DNA of 64,000 nt from Owenia fusiformis (lineage: Eukaryota > Annelida > Polychaeta > Sabellida > Oweniidae), in NCBI GenBank assembly GCA_903813345.2, contig CAIIXF020000004.1, positions 16,105,513 to 16,169,512 of the forward strand, read 5' to 3'. Below are positions 45,200 through 57,400 of this stretch, piece after piece (the stretch's first letter is position 1; each line of letters starts with the position of its first letter). The notes beneath the pieces are model-generated. The model was not told the DNA's origin, made no database searches, and saw only the letters and a program-made list of their open reading frames with translations. Made by a program: the position numbers and the translations under genes.

Positions 45200-47330
45200 A
45201 TGTCCCCAACAATGGGTGATCCTGTCAAATGGTTATCCTGAAAATGAGTAGACAAGACTTTACCGACACAATTTGAGGACGGGAAATCCAAATGGCCACC
45301 TTAAATTTGAACCAGAATGCCATAAAATAAGTCAGTTCTAGATTTTCATACTATGAACCACCCCAGAAATTTTGAAATTGATCCGTCAGACAGTTAACCA
45401 GAAAACGGGTAAACAAGACTTTACAGACAAGATTTAAGGATGGAAAATCCAAAATGGCTGCCTTGAAAGGAGCACGTGGGTTATCGCAAACAATTACAGA
45501 AGGTTATATCTTGGATTAAGACTATTTTCTGACAATGAAGACAAGTTTATCTTTTAGATTAATTCATTATCTCAATGAAAATTATGCACAGTAATAATAA
45601 ATTCAAACAAACTCAGAGATATTTAACTAGCAATTAACCCATCAACACACTTTTTTACCCCATTTTGAAGATGTTGACCCAATTTTCACCAAAAATGCAA
45701 TCATTTTTTACAATGTTTAATGCATTACTATTCTTTATTTTGATGTATCAAATAGTTCTTGAAAGAAAAACTTAATTGCATTAAGATAAGAGTTCCCCAT
45801 GTTATTTCTCCATTGAAAAATCTCATGCTATCCATTGGTTTCAGTTCATTTTGGTCATCCAAATTGAATATCTTTAAAGTCCCTGGAGCAATCAAATTTT
45901 CCTTTTAGAATATCGAACATGTCTCAAAGCACATTCTAATTATGCATTCAACAATATAATAATAGGTTGCATTTTTGGTGAAAATTAGGTCAACATTTTT
46001 GAAAAAGTATGTTGATTGGTCCATTGCCCCTTCAATATCACTTAGGTCTGATTAACTAAATTATCATTATATATACTTTTCTTGAAGATAATGAATGGAT
46101 CTAAAAGATACACCCATGTTCATGATCAGAAAATATTCATAATTCAAGTTAGAATCGTTTAAAATTGTTTGCGATAACCTACGTGCTCCTTTACCCAAAA
46201 TGTCAAAAAACTAATCAGTTCTAGATAAGAATCATCCCTGAAAATTTGAAATTGATCTACCAAACGGTTCATCTGGAAACGCGTAGACAAGACTTTACTG
46301 ACAAGATTTTAGAACGGAAAATCCAAAATGGCTGCCTTGGCATTTACCCAAGATGCCAAAAAACTAATCAGATCTAAATTTTAGTACTAAGAATCATCCC
46401 TGAAAATTTGAAATTGATCTACCAAACGGTTCACCGTAGGCTGCCTTGACATTTACCCAGAATGTCAAAAAACTAATCAGATCTAGATTTTCATACTAAA
46501 AATGATCCCTGAAAATTTGAAATTGATCTACCAAACGGTTCACCTGAAAACGTGTAGACAATACTTTACTGACAAGATTTTAGGACGAAAAATCCAAAAT
46601 GGCCGCCTTGACATTTACCCAGAATGCCAAAAAACTAATCAGATCTAGATTTTTGTACTAAGAATCATCCCAGAAAATTTAAAATTGATCTACCAAACGG
46701 TTCCCCTGAAAACGTGTAGACAAGACTTTACAAACAAGATTTTAGGACGAAAAAATGCAAAATGGCCGACAATAAAAAAGTGATAATGAGTTTTTGCCGA
46801 TTTCTTTTTACAAAATTATCACATATAACTACCATTAACAATAACATAGGCTTTTACAACAAAGTACACCTGGAAGTATTTATCAAGCTACAAAATAGTT
46901 AAAGTATGAAAACTCAAAAACACCATTCAATATGATACAAAGTATTATCGCACGTTAACTTTTCTTAAGACATTAAAAATGGCTGCCATGACTGAGCTAA
47001 TAGGTCCAAAACCTAATCAGATGTAGAATGAAGTGAGCTGAACAAGATGTTAAAGTTTGAAAAGCAACTGTGAAGCCGTTTTCCTTAATCGGACAAGGAT
47101 TTTAGCATTTTACTTCAAAATGGCCGACAGGAAGTAGGTATCGAGTTAAAAAATTTCATCCACATCTGTATGCACTCATAAGTTATCCCTGAAAATTTGA
47201 AGGTGATATCTGTAGCGTTTTTGGAGAAAACTGCCGGACGTACGGACGGACAGACAGAGAGACAAACAGACGGACGGACGCGCCTAGGCCGACAATGTGG
47301 CCCCACACTATGTGGTGGGGACGAAAAAAG
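45200..47330. repeat. Degenerate tandem repeat of about 135-175 nt units
   Basis: Units share CTGAAAATTTGAAATTGATC, ACCAAACGGTTCACCTG, AAGACTTTACTGACAAGATTTTAGGACG and AAAATGGC(C/T)GCCTTGACATTTACCC. At least five are seen, the last ones diverged, ending near 47225 in a CGGACGGACAGACAG-rich stretch. A foldback element (45466-46192) is nested in an early unit. The right end (46800-47130) is also present as a dispersed copy at 54363-54745, so this belongs to an interspersed family. It lies directly downstream of the RBR gene. Confidence 0.75.
45466..46192. mobile_element. 727-bp foldback element nested in the tandem repeat
   Basis: The ends AAAGGAGCACGTGGGTTATC and GATAACCTACGTGCTCCTTT are near-perfect reverse complements, continuing to GCAAACAATT. 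Inner blocks also pair (ACCAAAAATGCAAT against TGCATTTTTGGT). It interrupts a unit of the surrounding repeat between CCTTG and ACCC, so it is younger than the array. It has no coding capacity. Confidence 0.8.
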
Positions 47331-48929
47331 CAGAGCATGCATCTTAAGTTTAACATAAAATAATATGATATGGTAGTTCTGGTATCACGTCCTTTATATA
47401 GACAAATAGTTTTTGGCATTAGCAGTAACTTTGACTCGCCGCTTTGTTTTCACAAGTCTTCACATGTTAACATAAATCAGTTTAATATATAATTGAGTGG
47501 CTAGTTTGATGAAAAACGGTGTTAAAAATAATATAAAAGTAGAAATAACCAATAGATGAACGATATATAGCAACTTGGTTTTGAATACTCTCATTACCTT
47601 CGCCAATTAAAGCCACATCACTCATATAAGGCATTACTCATATAAGGCTGCAGTTTTGAATGCCCGCGGCGCAAGTCGTTTACATAATATTTAATAAGTT
47701 TTCTCACTACGAATCACGAACAATAAGCCCAGCGGAGCAAACAACATGGTCACATGTTTCTACAAAACAGGTTATCCAAGCGCACCCACACCCATACAAT
47801 TCTTTCGAAAGACAGTTTATTGCAATGGAACCCCTGTGGTGCACTAGCAACTAGCCGACGCGGTTGACACACGTGGTTAGCCGACACGTTTTGCACATAC
47901 TCAGCAGTGTACGTAAATGCGCTCGGAAAGCTGTTTTTGTTGAAAACGCGTGAGTGTGTAATTGGCACCGCAGGGCCTTATTGTCCCTTTTCGCAATACC
48001 TCTGGGTAAACTTATAAAATATTATGCAATTGACTTGCACCGCGGGCTGTTCAAAATCGCAGCCTAAGTCAAAAGTCAAGTCACATGATCTGATATATAC
48101 TAATTGGAATAGAGATTAGAAATATTGTTGAAGTATTGTCTTAATGAGAATGTAAGAGATTTTATTGTTCAACATTGACATTTCAACAAATCGTACAATC
48201 CAAGATGTAATTACCATAATGAAGAATAATATTGAAATGTCATCATGCCTCAACCAAAAGGAGTAGACCCTGGACAAAGACCTATTCGTTCACACTATAA
48301 AATGGATTTCTGGAAAATAGAGGACTCGGTGATTTATAAGAGCGAGAAGCCATCTCTGTCTATGGTACTCAATCCTTACATTGTGGTAAAAACTAAAATA
48401 TAAGATGAATAAATGAACGAGTGAAATGATAATATATTTTACAGTTTTCATATTTACAATTTTGTTCACAAAAATAGAATGACCATTTTTGAAACCCAAG
48501 GCCAATTAACTTTGTCAAACATCGGTATAAATCGGTAAAATATATTTAGAATAAAAATTCTGGAATGATCAAAACAGAGTTTTGCTTGATAAAAAAAACA
48601 CAAAAATACTTCAATCATGGTAGTTATAAAATCTGAAACAACCGAATGAAACGTCTTCAAACCTCAGTGGAATAATTTGGATAACAGTGTCCAGAATCAC
48701 CCGAAAAGATTAAGGAATCTTTGGCACAACCAACCAATCAAAAACATCGCTTTTGCACTAAAAAACTGTCCATGAAATTCCGAAATAAGGTAAGTCAAAC
48801 TTCAACAAACATAGGTAGGTCAGACATGCAACTTCATGGCTGCGTAATTATTTTGTTTTGACTTGCAAATACTCATTTTCTAACATTGGATGTACTGCTA
48901 ATGTTTTCAAATATTGCATCTCTCTCGAT
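47331..48929. other. Intergenic, no gene recognised
   Basis: AT-rich sequence without splice-supported exons or clear repeats. Confidence 0.4.
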
Positions 48930-49930
48930 GAGCTGATTGGAGAAAACCTAAACCAGGAAGTTAAAATCAAATTGTTTAGTCCACGTAAATGTCATTCCTA
49001 CAAATTAGTGGGATGTAATTCTAGTTTTTCAATACAAATAGCTAGCTCGTCGTCCTTTATGTTGTTGATTAAAGTGATGTCCTATTTTTCTTATCGTAAT
49101 GATGTATTGAAAACAAGGTGTGATGCAAGTACTTTTACCCAGGAAGACCTTACCTTGTATTGAGACGAGATATCACGAGACTTTTTGAAAAAATACCTTT
49201 ATAACGCAAGTAAACGATAACTGCAGTATTTAAGATACCTTCTTAAATGACATAAATCAGCTGTATACTATAACTACATATTTCGTGGCTTTGGTGAGAT
49301 ATGGGGTTGACATGGCAGCTGTTTCTTAATGGCCTTAATGGCAAAAGTACAATCATGCAGATAAGCTCGATTTGTTTGAGTGAATACCCGATATTTACCT
49401 GCGTAATATGTCATACTCACCTGCGGAATATGCATATACCGTACTAGGAATATGGGCTTTATTACTCTATCTGCAGGGGTCTTATGAAGATTGATGAATT
49501 AACATGGAGCCCAATGTAAATGTGCAGAATTTTCAAGGATTACTTTTATCAACTGGGGCGACTTTTCACCACCACTTCGTTAGATATCAAACATATTTGA
49601 ATTAATAATTCTATAATGGTGCTTTATATATAGCATGTGCAAAAAGCTGTTATGTAACATTACCTGCATTTCAATGTGTCTTATGGCAAACGAATGATCT
49701 AAAATCACGTTCAATAATGTAATGCAAACAGCGAACACAAAGAAACCAAGGATCATAAAAATAATTTGAATTTTTTAGGAATTTCATATTCACTGATATC
49801 GGGTTCCGAAATGGGCAGTTTACTGTACATAACCATGTTAACTTACAATATCCTGGACACTCCTCAAATAAGATGTTTAGTTGTCTTGTACGTAAAACTA
49901 TCATTTCTTTAGCGCGTCTGATCTTGTATT
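48930..49930 (+). pseudogene. Decayed partial duplicate of the RBR locus
   Basis: Three parts of the RBR gene region recur here in order. The upstream stretch (about 48930-49170) matches about 40670-40930. An exon-1-like frame at 49301-49369 reads M-G-L-T-W-Q-L-F-L-N-G-L-N-G-K-S-T-I-M-Q-I-S-S, against M-G-L-T-W-Q-L-F-L-K-G-L-R-G-E-T-T-V in the gene. A 3' UTR-like stretch (about 49790-49930) matches 45000-45135, including TCGGGT, GGCAGTTTA and ACTCCTCAAATAA. Exons 2-5 are absent. The GTAAGTG donor after exon 1 is replaced by ATTTGTTTGAG and the AATAAA signal reads AATAAG. It is a duplicated host gene that lost its body, not a processed copy, since upstream DNA is included. Confidence 0.7.
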
Positions 49931-51172
49931 TGCGAATGTATCTGAAGACTGCCGGCTTCCGGATAAACTTATCAATTTGCGTAAATTACCCCGTCATTTG
50001 GAAGGTGAAATAATGAACAACGTGTTTGATGAACAAGGATCGGGTGGATTAGATAGTTTTATGACTTCATGCCAGATATCACTTTGATACCCCTATCAAT
50101 AATTATGTCTAAACAATATAAGTATTTACGCATTTATAATCATAAACAACGTTTTAATGGATGGGGATGTGCGACTTTATACGTTATAAAAACATACATG
50201 TAGCTTTATAAACACGCTGTAAGTGCGTTTGCGGAATCGCTCTATTATGACCATTACACTACTTGACAGTTGTAACTTTCCACATCAAATTGGCATATCA
50301 AAGAATGTGTCTCATAATGCGAGGGCATTTGTAAGTGAAACAAAAAGATGCAATGAATATAAAAGAGACACATCATCAATTTAAGTCTAGGTGCTATACT
50401 CAACGACATAAGACGAATTGACACACCGCCGTCCAATATCCTGATTCAGTTGTTTACATTAACAACCGTGCGTGCTTTGGAAAAATTACGTGGGCGAAAT
50501 ATCTCGACCATTTACAGACCAGAAGTCATTCCTATGTTGATGTAACAAAATGTTTGACATTTATCAATGTTTTATATGTTTATGTTTCATAAATCTTACG
50601 AAGGGTGTTTTTTGACGTGGGAAATAAAGTTTTTTTTCACAACCTTTACATGTATCCCTTATAAGTTTTAACTCGATGTAACAAACCGGATATTCCACGT
50701 GTTAACTAAGTATAATATATTGCAACTTTTATTAAGTAAGATTGATCAATAGAAATTATGCAATTTAATTGAAGATATTTCCCTTTTAATTAATGAGTGA
50801 TTACTAATGAGACTATCCAGGATAGACGTCATGCAAGGGTCGGTATATTACCCAAATATTTTTAAAAGCAATAAATGAGTATTAATCGTTAAACACATAC
50901 ATCCTTATAAAAGCTACATATTATCTCAGTAAATGTACATCATATCTTATTGGGAATTGACATATGACTGTATTTTCTCAGACAACACAGTTTTCACACG
51001 TGTCCGGTCAATTCAACGTCAAAAATGATGCTGTGAATTGCGATTATTCTTTTACATCTTGAATTTAGGGATTACGGAAAATCGCCTTAATTACAGAATT
51101 TACTACTGGAGCAAAAACTGAGACGACCGCGGAATTTGGTAAAAGGAGGAAGGATTGTGTTTAGAATACACA
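49931..51172. other. Intergenic; upstream of the subtilase gene
   Basis: No exon or repeat is recognised. The promoter of the subtilase gene should be near the right-hand end. Confidence 0.4.
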
Positions 51173-51450
51173 ATGGATTGTTGGAAAATATGGGTCCTTT
51201 TCGGTACCTTTATAGGATTCATAGGTAACGTAATCCTTTACAGATATTCCCTTTAATTTCAAACTTGTTACATAGCTGTTCTACAGTTATGGCACTCAAT
51301 CTCGTATTTTTAATGTTGAATAAGTTTTTGGACAAACCTATTATATGATTTACATATCTTCTCAGACACTATAACTTGAAATCCATAAAAGATAGTATCC
51401 CTTATCTAAATTACATATCTATTTGGTTGATTACTTGACTGATTGATCGG

Positions 51451-51482
<32 letters not shown>

Positions 51483-54400
51483 GTGCTTGCTTGATGGATT
51501 GATTGATCGATCGATGAAGTTTATCATTGTTTGGTTAGAAATAATATTTCATTTGATGATGATGGGAATACAATATGTCCCCAAATTAAGGCATATTTCA
51601 TGCAAGTTCGAAAATCTCCAATATGGTTTGCATCTTCTATCATTTTAAGACAATATTTTCTTGAAATACAACGATAAAATTTTTCCCCGTGCATATACAC
51701 TCCCCTCCATAAGTTTGGCAACCTTTTTTCTCCATTGAACTACGTGTTAAAGCCTCTTTACGTTTGAATTTTTATTTACTTAACCGGCGATGAAATAACT
51801 TACAATATTAATGGAAACGTAATTTGACTTTATTTCCAATACCTCCAAATTTTCTCAATTTTTTTCCTCAATTACAATAGGTCGAAAATTGATGATAAAT
51901 TTGATGAATTTTTGAAAATCGTCATTCCCATGTAATCCAATGGGAAATGGAGGGTTCGGGGCAAATCAGAAATCAGGATATCTTTTCAGTAAAAGATTCA
52001 GCAAAAAAAAATTTATATAGAAAATTGAATTGTCTAACTTTTTTGAACACTAAGTGTTTAGTTTATTTGATGAATATTAAAGTTACAGCGCTTCAAAGTC
52101 ATTTTTGAAAATAATTTTTCGCCTCCTGTGTTATTTCAATGGGAGAGGTTTTTTGAAAAACAATTTTGACTTTAAAGCCCTATAACTTTGTTGAACCTGA
52201 AGAAACATATCAATTTTTCGTTAAATAAAGTTAGCAAATTCAATTACCTGGCTAACTCGTATTTTTTGCAAGGACTCAGATGGATGGATATTCTGTCATA
52301 TGACTTGCGGCAAACGTACCATTTCCCATCGGTTAACATGGGAATGTCGATTTTCAAAAATTCATCAAATTCATCATCAATTTTCGACCTACTGTAGTTG
52401 AGGAAAAAATTGAGAAAATTTGGAGGTATTGGAATTAAAGTCAAATTACGTTTCCATCAATAGTATAAGTATTTTCATCGCAGGTTAAGTAAATAAAAAT
52501 TCAAAGGTAAAGAGGCTTTAACACGTAGTTCAATGGGGGAAAAAAGGTTGCCAAACTTATGGAGGGGAGTGTATATATAATTATATATGACATGTATATC
52601 ATTGTAAATTTTTGAAACTTTTTATGCCTGTAAATAAGTTCAAATCATATCCGTATACGTTTTATTGTATAAGTAAAATGTCGTCGAACTCTGATTGAGT
52701 GCATTGACATTGATAAAATACGCATATTGATGTAATGTATTGTACAGATACATATTCAAGCGGGTGATGAACAAAGAACGCAATACATACTATTGTATAC
52801 TCATCTTATATCCTCACCTGCGTTTAATGTATGTGTACCTCATGGATAAATACTCTTTTCCTGTTTGATTCCTGTTTTCAAAAGTTATATAATAATATAT
52901 ATATCGGGTATCCCAAAATGTGAGCCGCTTTTTGACAAGTATCTTCTCAGCAATAGATGAACAAGATTTTAAGAAAATCTTTGCTCGGAAACTTTGGGGT
53001 ATCAACAATAGTACTGCTAAATGTATAGACGATCTGTCAAGCAGAAATTCTTTGAGCACATTTTTTGTTTTTTAGTGCAGTTGTTTTTGCTCCTTTCTAC
53101 CAATTCTTGAGAATGAAATAAAATGTCTTTCTGAACCTTGTGAGAACAAAATAGCATATACAACATGTTTTTAGACCTATCAATATTATAGTTATACAAA
53201 GGAATTTTTGGTAGATTTTAAAAAACTATTAAAAAAATTAAAACAAAATCCACCCAAAATATTTCAATAACAAGATACTTTTTTAAAAGTATATACACAT
53301 ATTTCAAATTATATTGTAACAATTCAAAAGATGACCATTAAATTGACGATGTGTTAAATTTTTAGATTTTTTATGACTGGTTTAAGAGAAACGTGTGTTC
53401 AAAAAGTTCTCCAAATCGATACCACTCCTTTTCAATGATTTTTCAGATGAAAGCCGGTCAATGAGAAGAGAGCCCATATCTGGAACTTACATTGTATGGA
53501 TCAAAAAGGGCACATCTGAAGAGCAGAGTAAGTGAAGATGTATATCTTTTATGAGAAGTAATGTTCTAGGATACCCTCTTCATAGGATTCGTTCTTTTGT
53601 TTTTTACATTTCATTTTCGAAAAAAGGACAAGGTTATACATTATTTTAGACTTTTATAACGTTTAATCTCAGTTTTCTATGATACTCGAACTAAATATAC
53701 CGTCTCTCCTAATTCCCTGAATTCGACACAAATCATTCAGAAGTTTATAGATTTGTGTCCACTTGAGATGATATTAAAATAGAAGCTTGTTCATCTCGAT
53801 GTGGTTGCCGTATCGTCAATAAATGTTGCATTTAAAATCGTATTCTGTATAACTACAGGTATTTTGACACAGCTCTTTAATTTCCAACTGCAAGATTTCA
53901 CAACGTCATCAGTAAGAATATTAAACACACGGTTCGCGGTGGGTCCACGAGATAGAAAAAATAGTTCGACCTGAAATTAAAGAAATTAATAATACTAAAC
54001 TATTTGCAGTGAAAGTACATATGCAATCTACAACTGATATATTCATCAAGGACGGAGACGCCGAACTTGGACTTCTGGAACCTACTGATGATGCGTTTCA
54101 GTCCATGTTAGATACATTAGTTGATCCCAACGGAGTCAACGCTGATGAAGAAACTTTGGAAAACTATGAAAAAGATAAAGACAAAATGGATAAGGAACTA
54201 CAAAAAGAACTAGAATATGAAAATAAAATGAATAAATATTACAGAAAGAAAATAGAGGAAGAAAATAAAAAGAAATGGGGAGTCTATAAAGGTATGAACC
54301 TAGTTTTATCTTAAAATTTGTAATCCATTTCTGACCAAATGTATACGTAAACATTTATCAAGAATGACCAAAAGTTACTTAGTTTAAAGATTTGCATACG

Positions 54401-57400
54401 AAGAACCATACCTGAAAATTTTAAAATACAAAATGATTGACGATAAAGAAGCAGATAAATTTTTGACGATTTTTGCAAAATTATTGCATAACCCTTCTCT
54501 TAATAATGACATTGGCTTTTTCAATACATTTATAAAGCTCCTAAAAAGTTTACCTCAGAGACACCTTATTCATATGATACAAAGTATCATCTCTCCTTCG
54601 CATTTCTTAGGATATTCAAAATGGCCGCCATGACTGAGCTGATACATTCAAAATCTAAATGTGGTTTTAAATAATTGTGAAGCATTTTTGCAGACAAGGA
54701 TTTTAGCATTTGGCTTCAAAATGGCCGACAGGAACTTTTTGAAGGGCTCCGTGGCAAAGTATTTCTATATTCATGTTTGTTCATTGTATATGTATTCCTT
54801 CAGACAAGTCATATTATAATGACAAAAGCAAGAGGTCATCATCAGAAGAAGACGACAGCTATATGACTTATTCCTATAGATATCCCGTATATTCAGTCCT
54901 AAGGTAATGTTGTATTATAATTTTCTAGAATTAAAAGGTTATATTGTCTTTTATCGATGATTATATACAATATATTGCATACTTTTCAATCGATTCTTTT
55001 TCCAATTTGTCGAATCCCCAAATCCCAACAGTTCTGCTTATTACATACCACTATACTTCATTGTAAAATTGTATTGCAATATCTAAATTACTGAGTGGCC
55101 GGAAAAAGAAGACCATTGAAGTATGAAATATCTCTTAAACTGGACAAGTGACACCAATGAAATTTTGCACATACTAGTACAGTTCTATAATAAATAGAAC
55201 AAAAAAATGAAACGTTTTGGTCAGGAGAATAGAATTAAAGGTAGGATACAATTTATAAATGTAAAATGCAACATTTATCCAAACAGCACATTCAAGATTT
55301 TACGGACAGAAAATGTCATGAATCTAGCTGATAATATTGAACCAAGATTTGCCAAATGTCAAAAAATCCTAAAAATGTGTTCAATGCGTTATTCAACCTC
55401 GTTAGGCAAAATCACGTGGATTAAATCATTAGTCTATTGACAATACATGTACTTAATAATACAAAGTTTATTTTCAATGATACATATTAAGAAGAATGAT
55501 CACCATGTTTTTAAGTTAATAGTCAAAAAGGTTATTATAAGGAGGAGATTTAAAATCTTTACCAGAACATGTTAAAGGGGATTTCATAGTGCAAGATAAC
55601 AAAGATGGTGGTTTTAGATGTTTTTTACAAATTTGATAGCAAAAGTTATACATTTTGTAAGTGACAATGTAACTAATGACAGAGTAATGGCATATGATAA
55701 ATATTAATATCTGGGATTATTGGTAGGAATCCTTTGACACTGATGCAATACATTGGTTTTTCAAATTGTATCAAAAGAATTAAAGATTCATAAAGTTCAT
55801 TTCTTGACAATTGTGATGTAATTGACAATGTTTAGCATGATTTTTATGAGTGAACACGAAATGAGATGTATGAACATTTTTTGATAACATCCCTTTATAG
55901 GAATCGATAATAGGAATAAATAAGTATAAAAACTATAAAGAAGTTTTAATAGCCAGGAGGGCAATGCAAATTATATGGCAAACAGCCTTACATATTCAGA
56001 CTTTGTAATGACATTACATTTAGCTTTGCTTGCCTTCGTTAGGTCAGCAATTGTCTGAAGATCGTTTTGCTATACATTGTCTTTCAGCCCCACAAAAGAA
56101 ATCAGGTTGATTCACATTTTGGATGTATGGACCTATGGCTTATAACTCAGTGGCGTTACTAAGTTACAATATCATCCTAAGGAAGTTTTGGGAAGCATTT
56201 GGTTGTACTATATTTTAATTCTGCATTATAATGGTTTAAGTTTGAAGCACTAATCCCTTTACTTACGATGTCTCACTTGATCAACTCAATCAACACTTTG
56301 GCAACAGGATAATAAACCAGGTCAGATAACCCTTCATCTCCCTAAAGTCTAGACTTGAATCTACCTGGTTTCTTTTTACTAAGGTCCCCCACGAAGTGGG
56401 CGGAGCCATTCGTTCTATGGACCGTGGTTTGACCAGTCACGTGACTAGATGTCTGCCATTATAACCTTATAACCATTTTCACTGGATTATCTTGTAGTAG
56501 GGCTATTTGAAAGACAATGTGTCACAAAAAATCCTCAGACAATTGCTGACCAAAAGAAGGTAATCACTGCTAAATGAAATGCCATAATGAGGGCTGAATA
56601 TGTAAGGGTATTTGCCATATGAATCCAGCTCTACCTTGGTCTCTATTGCGGCAACCAGGAGCATGTAATGTAGATGATGAAAGCCTTCTTAACGAGATGA
56701 CTGTTTGTATTATATCTTTCAGAACAATCTCTAGAACTCTCCCGGTGTGTGCAAAATTGATGTCACTTGTCTAGTTTAGGAGATATTGTCTACGTCAATA
56801 TATCCTTTGCATTCGTTTGACTTTGTTTCTTAAAAGAGAGCTTCGTCTTGTAATTTAACTAGACTCTTCACGCAGAGTAACTCCAATGGTCTCTTTTTCA
56901 CAGTCATCCCGGATAACAATAGAAAAATGTACTCCCAGAATAAAATATAGTTTCAAATCCATTGCAACAGAAGTTCAATTAACAGTATTCTTCTAATACT
57001 GTAAAGGTGGTATTTCACTCGGATAATTAATTTGTAGAATGCAAACTTCTTCCGAATTTTAATTTTCTGACTCACCAAGCCTCATATATAAATTAGTATG
57101 GCATTTTTCATGAAGAATAATGTTCCGATTCAGAAGATGTTACACGATAATGGTCCATTGGAAAAAGTCATTATTACATTGAAGAAGGAGTATAACATGT
57201 TACTAGTTATCCAAACTAGATGAAATAATTTTAGTATGACTGAATTGCCTAAAAGCTCATGTTTGCAGTGTAATCATTGTTCCTCAATAACATAGGAGGG
57301 AAGCCAAAATGCGCTGTTTCTGGGAGTTTATTTTAACATTATAATTGTAAATTTCTAAATTCTGACAACGTTTTTGCGCGTTTTGATAATTCTTTACACT

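Noticed and set aside
47115-47419. Frames rich in C-L-S-V-C-P-S-V-R-P
   Set aside because: They come from the GGAC/GACA simple repeat at the end of the tandem repeat family.
48858-49163. 101-codon frame
   Set aside because: It falls in the duplicated upstream region of the RBR gene; the matching region at 40670-40930 is not open, so coding is not conserved.
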